A DNA stretch of 5,346 nt from Candidatus Chloroheliales bacterium (lineage in GTDB: Bacteria; Chloroflexota; Chloroflexia; QHBQ01): the NCBI GenBank assembly GCA_003243865.1, contig QHBQ01000331.1, positions 1 through 5,346 of the forward strand. Direction: 5' to 3'. Both the position numbers and the translations under genes were made by a program. The notes under the pieces are model-generated. The model was given only the letters and a program-made list of their open reading frames with translations. It was not told where the DNA came from and made no database searches. Shown here in pieces: positions 1 through 4,890 of this stretch (position 1 is its first letter; each line of letters begins with the position of its first letter).

Positions 1-33
1 TATCTGGAGGTGCAGAAGTATGCGCTACATTGA
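1..33 (+). CDS. Possible 3' end of an upstream gene, cut by the window edge
   Basis: Frame 1 is open from the first base and reads YLEVQKYALH before a TGA at 31-33. The mixed charged and hydrophobic residues look like a normal protein tail, and AT-rich non-coding repeats start directly after the stop, which is where a gene end would be expected. The other two forward frames are also open to about 52-57 but run into the repeats and read less like protein. Ten residues are too few to name a family, so the call is tentative. Confidence 0.3.
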   Translation, partial: YLEVQKYALH

Positions 34-54
34 GATTAAGGATTAAGGATTAAA
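34..54 (+). repeat. Tandem heptamer repeat, GATTAAG type, three copies
   Basis: Two perfect GATTAAG units (34-40, 41-47) are followed by GATTAAA (48-54). The inverse complement of the same heptamer family lies at 108-128. This is simple-sequence, non-coding DNA between a possible upstream gene end and the promoter of the small membrane protein. Confidence 0.85.
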
Positions 55-107
55 GACAGAATAGCCTCGGTGAGTAGGCGCTTAACCCAAATGATTACTA
101 CCTCATC

Positions 108-128
108 CTTAATCTTTAATCTTTAATC
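108..128 (-). repeat. Inverted counterpart of the GATTAAG heptamer repeat, three copies
   Basis: The plus strand reads CTTAATC (108-114), TTTAATC (115-121), TTTAATC (122-128), which on the minus strand is GATTAAA, GATTAAA, GATTAAG. Aligned with 34-54, 18 of 21 positions match and the differences are all G/A, so a hairpin with some G-T or G-U pairs around a loop of about 53 bases is possible. The unit at 115-121 also covers the -35 position of the promoter downstream, so the repeat is part of a promoter region. Confidence 0.8.
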
Positions 129-150
129 TTTTAGCTGTATAATACCCCCA
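115..150 (+). promoter_or_regulatory. Putative promoter of the small membrane protein, predicted leaderless
   Basis: A perfect -10 hexamer TATAAT lies at 138-143. At the ideal 17-base spacing, the -35 position (115-120) reads TTTAAT, which matches TTGACA at only three of six positions. Six bases separate the -10 box from the ATG at 150, so a transcript starting at the usual distance would begin at or next to the start codon. No Shine-Dalgarno sequence precedes that ATG, which fits a leaderless mRNA. The -10 box is seen directly; promoter activity and the transcript start are inferred. Confidence 0.55.
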
Positions 151-434
151 TGTTTGAGCAACTCGCCTGGACAATCCTACTGATTACCGCCATCGTGGTG
201 CTGCTGCTCTGGTACTTCTTCAGCAGGCCGCAGTTGTGGCAGAAACTTGACCGCGTGTTTCGTGGCTTTCTGCTGGTCATCGCTGCTATTGCGGCGCTGG
301 TGGTGCTATTCGTCGGTGGGTATCTAGGCGCAGTGCTGGGCGGCTTGCCCGGCTTCATCCTCGGCGGGCTGCTGGGCCTGGGCATCGCCACCCTCATTGT
401 GATGCACTTCTTCGCCCATGCCAACCTGCTTTGA
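150..434 (+). CDS. Small three-helix membrane protein of unknown function, 94 aa
   Basis: I do not recognise a family. The protein is almost entirely hydrophobic, with likely membrane segments at about residues 7-24, 38-57 and 67-88. A short amphipathic, basic stretch (about 26-39, containing RPQLWQKLDRVFR) lies between the first two. Residues 56-78 are glycine-rich with repeated GG pairs, resembling the glycine-zipper packing of small membrane proteins. The ATG at 150 is chosen because it follows a TATAAT box by six bases and no ribosome-binding site or better start is visible, suggesting leaderless translation. The antisense strand is also open here (131-424), but that product is Pro/Ser/Arg-rich and looks like a shadow. 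The gene stands alone: a palindromic element separates it from the next gene. It could be a holin-like or envelope-stress protein, but nothing in the sequence decides this. Confidence 0.7.
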   Translation: MFEQLAWTILLITAIVVLLLWYFFSRPQLWQKLDRVFRGFLLVIAAIAALVVLFVGGYLGAVLGGLPGFILGGLLGLGIATLIVMHFFAHANLL

Positions 435-446
435 TTGCAGATTGTA
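433..446 (+). repeat. Degenerate heptamer pair, GATTGCA then GATTGTA
   Basis: Two adjacent heptamers differing at one position overlap the stop codon of the small membrane protein and are followed by a partial third unit, GATG. This is the third seven-base-period repeat in the first 650 bases. Two copies alone could be chance. Confidence 0.4.
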
Positions 447-462
447 GATGCTGGGTGATTTA

Positions 463-552
463 TACCAATTGGCTATGGTGCTGGTGTAAATCGGATGGGC
501 GCGATAAATCTGCGCCCCTACGGAAACGCACCATCTGCTCGGCTAATTGGTA
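463..552. mobile_element. 90-bp nested palindrome flanked by TTA, MITE-like
   Basis: The ends are TACCAATTGGC (463-473) and GCTAATTGGTA (542-552), which match as inverted repeats at 10 of 11 positions. TTA occurs directly outside both ends (460-462 and 553-555), as a 3-bp target duplication would. Inside, ATGGTGC (475-481) pairs perfectly with GCACCAT (528-534), and GGGCGC (497-502) pairs with GCGCCC (512-517). The whole element could therefore fold into one long, bulged stem. There is no coding capacity, so any movement would need a transposase from elsewhere. It fills the gap between two plus-strand genes and could also act as a terminator or an mRNA-stabilising hairpin. A second copy elsewhere in the genome would be needed to confirm mobility. 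Confidence 0.6.
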
Positions 553-579
553 TTACACCCCTTACGAAAATAGGCAAAA

Positions 580-1437
580 ATGGCACGTAGCTCTTCATTC
601 ACCATTCACCATTCACCATTCACCATTATTATTGACCTGCTCGCCATTGCTGCCATCGTCACGCTCGGCACGTTCATCTATTACGGTAGGCAGGAGCCAG
701 CCGACGCCGCACTGCTGCGGGTGCAGGCCAGCCACACCCTGCGGGTCGGCATGGACCCGACTTACCCGCCGTTCGAGAGCTACGTGAACGGCAAGCTGGT
801 CGGCTACGATGTAGACCTTGCTGGCTTTATCGCAGGCGTAATTGGCCCCGATGTGCAGGTGCAGATTGTGCCGATTGCCAGCGACGCGCTCTACAGCAAG
901 CTGGCCTCAGATAACGTGGAGATGATCATCTCTGCCCTGCCGTTTATCTACGAGCGCAGCGCCGATGTAATCTACACCCGCGCCTACTTCGACGCCGCCC
1001 CGGTGTTGGTGGCACCGACCGGCAGCAGCATCAAGGGCGTGGCTGACCTGGGCGGCAAGCGCGTCGGCGTGGAGCTAGGCAGCCAGGGTGATGAACAGGC
1101 CCGCCGCTACAACCGCGACCATCCCACTGCGCCGCTCACCCTCGTCACCTTTGACCTGCCTACTGATGCGCTTGATGCGCTGGCTGCGGGCAAGCTGGAT
1201 GCTGTCATCGTTGACCCGATCGCCACCGCTGCCTGGCAGGCGCAACACCCCCACCCAGCCTCCCCCGAGATGGGGGAGGGGAATAAGCTGACTACCATTG
1301 CCTCGGTCGGCAGCGTTCCCTACGTCGTGGCGGTCGGCAAGGACAGCAAGCAACTCGCCCGCCTTGCTGACGCCGCCATTGCCCAGGCACAAAGCAGCGG
1401 CGAACTGGAGCGGCTCTCTACTAAGTGGTTTAGATAA
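580..1437 (+). CDS. ABC transporter substrate-binding protein, family 3 (amino-acid type)
   Basis: This is an extracytoplasmic solute-binding protein of the polar amino-acid family (SBP_bac_3), which binds ligand outside the membrane and hands it to an ABC permease. The mature domain opens with LRVGMDPTYPPFESY at about residue 54, then NGKLVGYDVDLA (70-81). ISALPFIYERSADVIYTRAYF (117-137) holds the region of the ligand carboxylate-binding Arg, probably R126. LGSQGDEQA (166-174) matches the ligand-binding loop, and DAVIVDP (207-213) carries the usual second-lobe Asp. It ends with the typical ELERLSTKWFR. Residues 16-36 are one hydrophobic segment without a lipobox Cys, so it is membrane-anchored or cleaved near ADA (41-43). 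The ATG at 580 has a weak AGG five bases upstream. Residues 6-16 are encoded by ATTCACC heptamers, and residues 223-235 by a palindromic insert. No permease or ATPase is nearby, so the substrate is unknown. Confidence 0.88.
   Translation: MARSSSFTIHHSPFTIIIDLLAIAAIVTLGTFIYYGRQEPADAALLRVQASHTLRVGMDPTYPPFESYVNGKLVGYDVDLAGFIAGVIGPDVQVQIVPIASDALYSKLASDNVEMIISALPFIYERSADVIYTRAYFDAAPVLVAPTGSSIKGVADLGGKRVGVELGSQGDEQARRYNRDHPTAPLTLVTFDLPTDALDALAAGKLDAVIVDPIATAAWQAQHPHPASPEMGEGNKLTTIASVGSVPYVVAVGKDSKQLARLADAAIAQAQSSGELERLSTKWFR
597..627 (+). repeat. Tandem ATTCACC heptamers inside the start of the binding-protein gene
   Basis: Four perfect ATTCACC units (597-603, 604-610, 611-617, 618-624) are followed by a partial ATT. 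They encode residues 6 to 16 of the binding protein (S-F-T-I-H-H-S-P-F-T-I), just before the hydrophobic signal segment. Seven is not a multiple of three, so gain or loss of one unit would shift the ATG at 580 out of frame with the rest of the gene. Four units (28 bases) plus the flanking bases are compatible with the current frame. Confidence 0.9.
1246..1284 (+). repeat. C/G-rich palindromic element inserted in frame in the binding-protein gene
   Basis: A run of C-rich CACCC units leads into CCTCCCCC (1259-1266), a five-base loop (1267-1271) and GGGGGAGG (1272-1279), a perfect 8-bp stem. It encodes HPHPASPEMGEGN (223-235), a low-complexity stretch between the conserved DAVIVDP region and the C-terminal lobe, where family members normally have no such segment. 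A clearly related element with the same order (CACCC units, C-rich arm, five-base loop, GGGGGAGGG arm, AAT) lies at 3912-3954 in glgB. Confidence 0.75.
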
Positions 1438-1438
1438 C

Positions 1439-1445
1439 GAGGAGG
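1439..1445 (+). promoter_or_regulatory. Strong ribosome-binding site that decides the DUF2283 start
   Basis: GAGGAGG is a near-perfect anti-16S match and sits directly after the binding-protein stop codon (1435-1437). There is no ATG, GTG or TTG at a useful distance in the DUF2283 frame; the frame has a TAA at 1447-1449, an ATT at 1450 and an ACG at 1453. The ACG lies seven bases downstream, which is ideal spacing, and gives the usual family N-terminus. Confidence 0.75.
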
Positions 1446-1452
1446 ATAAATT

Positions 1453-1680
1453 ACGCGGTTCAGTTACCATCCTGACACCGATGCTCTTTATATCCACCTC
1501 TCAGAGAAGCCCAGCGCGGACTCCGATGAGGTTGCCCCCGGTGTGGTGTTCGACTACGATGCCAATGGCAAGCTGGTGGGGATTGATATAGACCACCTGA
1601 GCGCGGTTGCTGATGTCAGTTCGGCTGAAGGTGTTGCTGCTAGCAGGGCAAAGAATGGCCGTAAGCGGCGCCACTCATAA
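1453..1680 (+). CDS. DUF2283 family protein, 75 aa, apparent ACG start codon
   Basis: Reading from the ACG gives (M)RFSYHPDTDALYIHLSE, then SDEVAPGVVFDYDANGKLVGIDI. This is the DUF2283 pattern: a short beta-rich domain with YDPEADALYI-like and VDYDxxGxxVGIEI-like motifs. After the domain (about residues 1-48) comes an Ala/Ser-rich linker and a basic tail, KNGRKRRHS. The molecular role of the family is not established; members often sit beside small DUF4258 genes, but none is seen here. It follows the binding-protein gene by 15 bases behind a strong Shine-Dalgarno, so the two are probably co-transcribed. Gene finders limited to ATG, GTG and TTG would miss it, because the first in-frame GTG lies within the VVF motif. 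Either ACG is used inefficiently, or a former ATG has mutated and the gene is losing expression, or the base is a sequencing error. The last 127 bp overlap the convergent acetyltransferase gene. Confidence 0.75.
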   Translation, partial: TRFSYHPDTDALYIHLSEKPSADSDEVAPGVVFDYDANGKLVGIDIDHLSAVADVSSAEGVAASRAKNGRKRRHS

Positions 1681-2474
1681 TCCTCGCGGTGAAATTTCTT
1701 GACAAAGCCAATGCTGCGATAGAGATTATACCCCTCATGCGAGGCGAACAGCATCGTGTAGCGGTAGCCACGCGCCCGCGCTTCGAGTAGCGGCGCGAGG
1801 GTAATTGCCTTGCCCAAGCCTTTGCGCCGCGCTGCCGGTATGGTGCTGACATCGTAGATACCAGCCAGGCCCTCTGCCAGCAGCAGGGTGGAGGATGTTA
1901 CCGCTTCGCCATCAAGGTAGCCGACATAGTGATGCCACGCGCCAGTAGGATCGAAGCCGAGGCAAGCGTAAGCGTCGTAGTAGGGGCGGCCAGCGGCCAG
2001 CGTACCCTCGAAGCCAGCGACGGAGGCAACATACCAATCGTATAGCGTCGCCTCATCGTTCACGCGCACGATGAGGAAGTTAGGCGGGGTGCTGGTGTTC
2101 TCATCCAGTGCGTGCAGGTCGGCAACCATTGCCGGTTCGCCGCCGACGTGCCTCAGCCCGGCGGCCAACAGGTAGTCGGCAAGGTTGGGCGGCTGGCTGT
2201 TGGGGAAGACCTCCCACCACGCACTCCCCGCTCCTTTCGCGCTCATATCAGCCACAATCTCCGCTATCTTAGCTTCGACACGCTCTGGGGCAAGGCGGGC
2301 GCGAAAGATAGAGTTGCCCGGCGCACTGTTGGCGACGAACCACATTGCTTCGTCATCCTCTTGCATCACGATGCGTGGCAAGCAGGTGAAACTCGCAAAG
2401 TAGGCGCGGAAGTTGGCCTCGATGGCCTCGGCCATCGCTTCATCGTTGGCAAATGCTGTGACGATTTGGCTCAA
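1554..2474 (-). CDS. GNAT-family N-acetyltransferase, 306 aa, TTG start
   Basis: The C-terminal half is a GNAT domain that would transfer an acetyl group from acetyl-CoA to an amine. Residues 182-199 (HYVGYLDGEAVTSSTLLL) form the central strands. GIYDVSTIPAARRKGLGKA (205-223) is motif A with the R-x-x-G-x-G acyl-CoA loop (R216, G219, G221). HEGYNLYRSIGFVKKF (246-261) is the usual C-terminal motif. Residues 1-125 may be a divergent second GNAT-like half. The substrate is unknown. The TTG at 2472-2474 is chosen because GGGAG (2482-2486) lies seven bases upstream; the nearby ATG at 2481 is in another frame and meets a stop quickly. The gene follows glgB by 27 bases and probably shares its transcript. 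The fold should end near residue 270. The remaining Ala/Ser/Thr-rich tail is antisense to the DUF2283 gene and may be an extension gained by stop loss. Confidence 0.85.
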   Translation of the reverse strand: MSQIVTAFANDEAMAEAIEANFRAYFASFTCLPRIVMQEDDEAMWFVANSAPGNSIFRARLAPERVEAKIAEIVADMSAKGAGSAWWEVFPNSQPPNLADYLLAAGLRHVGGEPAMVADLHALDENTSTPPNFLIVRVNDEATLYDWYVASVAGFEGTLAAGRPYYDAYACLGFDPTGAWHHYVGYLDGEAVTSSTLLLAEGLAGIYDVSTIPAARRKGLGKAITLAPLLEARARGYRYTMLFASHEGYNLYRSIGFVKKFHREDYEWRRLRPFFALLAATPSAELTSATALRWSISIPTSLPLAS

Positions 2475-2481
2475 AGTTCAT

Positions 2482-2486
2482 CTCCC
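2482..2486 (-). promoter_or_regulatory. Shine-Dalgarno that decides the TTG start of the acetyltransferase
   Basis: On the minus strand GGGAG lies seven bases before the TTG at 2472-2474, inside the 27-base gap after the glgB stop. An ATG between them (2479-2481) is out of frame with the acetyltransferase and too close to the ribosome-binding site to be its start. Confidence 0.65.
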
Positions 2487-2501
2487 GCAGATACAAGGTA
2501 A

Positions 2502-4745
2502 TTAGCCCTCCGAAGTTTTCTTCAACATCAGCACCCCCAGCGGTGGCAAGGTAAGCACAAGCGAGGCGGGATAGTTGCCGTGCGGGGTCGGCTCGGCCTG
2601 CGCCACGCCGTTGTTGCCCACGCCGCTGCCCCAGTATGCTGCGGCGTCACTGTTGAGCAACTCGCGGTACTGGCCTGCTTGCGGCACCGGCACGTGGTAG
2701 CCCGCGCGCACCATGGGGGTGAAGTTGCAGACCACGATTAGCTCATCGCCATTCTTGGCGCGGCGAAGGAAGGATAGCACGCTGTTGTCGCTGTCGTCGG
2801 CCTCCAGCCACTCGAAGCCCTCCCAACTGAAGTCCACCTCGTGCAGCGCCGGTTCGCTATGATACAGCGCGTTCAGGTCGCGCAGCCAGGCGGTGATGCC
2901 GCGATGGGCTTCCCAGTCGGCCTGGTGCCAGTCGAGGCCGGTGGCGTAGTTCCACTCTCGCCCCTGCCCGAACTCCATGCCCATGAACAGCAGCTTCTTG
3001 CCGGGATGGCCCCACATATAGCCGAACAGCAGCCGCAGGTTGGCGAACTTCTGCCAGGCGTCGCCCGGCATCTTCGCCAGCAGCGACCCCTTCAGGTGAA
3101 CCACCTCGTCGTGCGACAGGGCAAGCACAAAGTTCTCGCTGAAGGCGTAGACCAGGCTGAAGGTCAGCTTGTTATGGTGGTAGCGGCGATAGACGGGGTC
3201 GAGCGACAGATAATCGAGGATGTCGTGCATCCAGCCCATGTTCCACTTCAGGCTGAAGCCCAGCCCGCCCAGGTAGGTGGGCCGCGACACCATCGGCCAG
3301 GCGGTGGACTCCTCGGCAACGGTTAGCGTGCCGGGGTAGCTGCCATGCACCAGTTCGTTGAAGCGGCGCAGGAAGTCAATCGCCTCCAGGTTCTCGCGCC
3401 CACCGTAGGCGTTGGGGATCCACTCGCCTGGTTCACGGTTGTAGTCGAGGTAGAGCATCGCGCTGACCGCATCCACACGGTAGCCGTCAATGTGGTATTT
3501 ATCGAGCCAGAACAGCGCGTTGGAGAGCAGGAAGTTGCGCACCTCGCTGCGCCCGTAGTTGAAGATGAGCGTTCCCCACTCTTTGTGTTCACCCTGGCGT
3601 ACATCGGCGTGTTCGTACAGGTGGGTGCCGTCGAAGTAGACCAGGCCATGACCGTCCTTGGGGAAATGGGCAGGCACCCAGTCGAGCAGCACGCCGAGGC
3701 CCGCCTGGTGGGCCTGGTCAACGAAATACTGGAAGTCCTCCGGCGTGCCGAAGCGTGAGGTTGGTGCATAGTAGCCGATAGTCTGATAGCCCCACGAGGC
3801 ATCGAAGGGATGTTCGCTGACCGGCATTAGTTCGATGTGGGTGTAGCCGAGGCCCTTGACATAGGGGATGAGCGTGGCAGCCAGTTCGCGGTAGGTCATT
3901 GGCCGCCACGTATTACCCCCTCCCCCTTCCAGGGAGAGGGTTGGGGTGAGGGTGGCATCTTGCGTCCACTGCCACGAACCCAGATGCGCTTCATATATCG
4001 AAATCGGCGCATCCAGCGCCTGTCGCAGCGGACGCTGCTCCACCCACTCGGCATCGTTCCACCGGTGCAAGTTCACGTCCCAGACCATGCTGGCGGTGCT
4101 GGGGCGTAGCTCGGCGGCGAAGCCGTAGGGGTCGGATTTGATGAAGATGTCGCCGCGCTGGGTGCGGATCTCGTACTTATATAGTGCGCCCTGACCCAAC
4201 CCCGGCACGAATAGCTCCCAGATGCCGCTATTGCCACGCAACTGCATCGGGTGCGCCCGCCCGTCCCAGTGGTTGAAATCGCCAGCCACGCTGACCCGCG
4301 CCGCGTTCGGCGCCCATACCGCGAAGTGAACGCCCTCCACCCCATCAACCGTAACAATGTGGGCGCCGAGCTTCTCATAGGTTTGATAGTGCGTCCCTTC
4401 GCCGATGAGATAGAGGTCGAACTCGCTCAGTTGCAGCGGGAAGCGGTAGGGGTCGTCGGCAACGTAAGCGTGGCCCTCATCGTCAATCACGCGCAGGTGA
4501 TACGGATGACCCGGCTTCAGCGGTGCAGTCACCTCGAACAAATCGCTGTTCGCCAGCCGTGCCAGCGGGTAGCTCTTGCTGTTGGCAACCAGTTCGACAC
4601 TGCGCATACGCGGTTGGAACACTCGCACCGTTGTTTCCTTGCCGTGGGCGCTGGGGTGTGGCCCTAGCACGTCGTAGGGCGAGTTGTGCCGCGCCTCGCG
4701 TATTCTCTGCAATTGTTCGCTCAACGAAGTGTCTGCCTCTATCAT
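2502..4745 (-). CDS. glgB: 1,4-alpha-glucan branching enzyme, GH13, 747 aa
   Basis: This cytoplasmic enzyme cuts an alpha-1,4-glucan chain and reattaches it through an alpha-1,6 bond, introducing branches during glycogen synthesis. Domain order is an N1 module (about 20-110, YDVLGPHP), a CBM48 module (about 125-215, [22 protein letters not shown]), a GH13 barrel (about 245-600) and a C-terminal beta domain. Barrel motifs are complete: DWVPAHFP (355-362), DGYRVDAV with nucleophile D425, AEES with the acid/base at E478 (or E479), and SHDE with D546. The length is slightly above the common 630-730 range. Residues 264-278 are a low-complexity insert from a palindromic element, just before MTYRELA in a loop that varies in the family. 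The ATG at 4743-4745 has AGGGG five bases upstream. The acetyltransferase follows closely. No other glycogen genes are in view, and the promoter is not clear: TATTTT (4778-4783 on the minus strand) lacks a convincing -35 partner. Confidence 0.97.
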   Translation of the reverse strand: MIEADTSLSEQLQRIREARHNSPYDVLGPHPSAHGKETTVRVFQPRMRSVELVANSKSYPLARLANSDLFEVTAPLKPGHPYHLRVIDDEGHAYVADDPYRFPLQLSEFDLYLIGEGTHYQTYEKLGAHIVTVDGVEGVHFAVWAPNAARVSVAGDFNHWDGRAHPMQLRGNSGIWELFVPGLGQGALYKYEIRTQRGDIFIKSDPYGFAAELRPSTASMVWDVNLHRWNDAEWVEQRPLRQALDAPISIYEAHLGSWQWTQDATLTPTLSLEGGGGNTWRPMTYRELAATLIPYVKGLGYTHIELMPVSEHPFDASWGYQTIGYYAPTSRFGTPEDFQYFVDQAHQAGLGVLLDWVPAHFPKDGHGLVYFDGTHLYEHADVRQGEHKEWGTLIFNYGRSEVRNFLLSNALFWLDKYHIDGYRVDAVSAMLYLDYNREPGEWIPNAYGGRENLEAIDFLRRFNELVHGSYPGTLTVAEESTAWPMVSRPTYLGGLGFSLKWNMGWMHDILDYLSLDPVYRRYHHNKLTFSLVYAFSENFVLALSHDEVVHLKGSLLAKMPGDAWQKFANLRLLFGYMWGHPGKKLLFMGMEFGQGREWNYATGLDWHQADWEAHRGITAWLRDLNALYHSEPALHEVDFSWEGFEWLEADDSDNSVLSFLRRAKNGDELIVVCNFTPMVRAGYHVPVPQAGQYRELLNSDAAAYWGSGVGNNGVAQAEPTPHGNYPASLVLTLPPLGVLMLKKTSEG
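3912..3954 (-). repeat. C/G-rich palindromic element inserted in frame in glgB
   Basis: On the minus strand CACCC-type units lead into CCCTCTCCC (3932-3940), a five-base loop (3927-3931) and GGGGGAGGG (3918-3926). This is a 9-bp stem with one T-G mismatch that would be a wobble pair in RNA. It encodes roughly [15 protein letters not shown] (residues 264-278). The order of parts matches the element at 1246-1284, including the AAT after the G-rich arm, and both are in the coding orientation of their host gene. Confidence 0.8.
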
Positions 4746-4890
4746 AGTTGCCCCTGATCAGCCTACGATGAGCGTTAAAATAGGGCAGCTACGGGCCTGC
4801 GCCCCCAGAACTGGTCAAGCCACCACTAATCTTGCGCCATCCTGCCGTTTTCGATGCTTGGGGTAAGGATTAGCCTGCTGGGGGAGTAGT
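4746..4890. other. Short intergenic region between the tyrosine kinase and glgB
   Basis: There are 145 bases without a convincing gene. Near glgB it holds the AGGGG ribosome-binding site (4751-4755, minus strand) within an 8-bp palindrome CTGATCAG (4754-4761) that partly overlaps it. It also holds a weak TATTTT (4778-4783). No clear hairpin plus T-run terminator follows the kinase stop codon, so read-through from the kinase gene into glgB cannot be excluded. Confidence 0.5.

Noticed and set aside
34..128. CRISPR array
   Set aside because: The units are contiguous heptamers in two inverted groups, with no repeat-spacer pattern and no cas genes.
131..424. Minus-strand open frame opposite the small membrane protein
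   Set aside because: The product is Pro/Ser/Arg/Met-rich without a plausible fold, whereas the plus strand gives a coherent three-helix membrane protein with a promoter.
431..787. Plus-strand open frame of 118 codons running through the palindrome and into the binding-protein gene
   Set aside because: It is Cys/Trp/Arg/Ser-rich, crosses non-coding repeats and is out of frame with the recognised protein.
1075..1497. Minus-strand open frame of 140 codons opposite the binding-protein gene
   Set aside because: It is antisense to a clearly recognised protein, has no family motifs, and its composition mirrors the codons of the other strand.
2112..2501. Plus-strand open frame of 129 codons opposite the acetyltransferase
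   Set aside because: Antisense to a supported GNAT gene and without recognisable motifs.
2841..3758. Two long plus-strand open frames (161 and 137 codons) opposite glgB
   Set aside because: They are shadows of a complete glgB with all catalytic motifs; neither has a ribosome-binding site or recognisable domain.
4754..4783. Operator or promoter controlling glgB (CTGATCAG palindrome and TATTTT)
   Set aside because: An 8-bp palindrome is expected often by chance and the TATTTT has no -35 partner at suitable spacing, so it is only mentioned within the intergenic entry.
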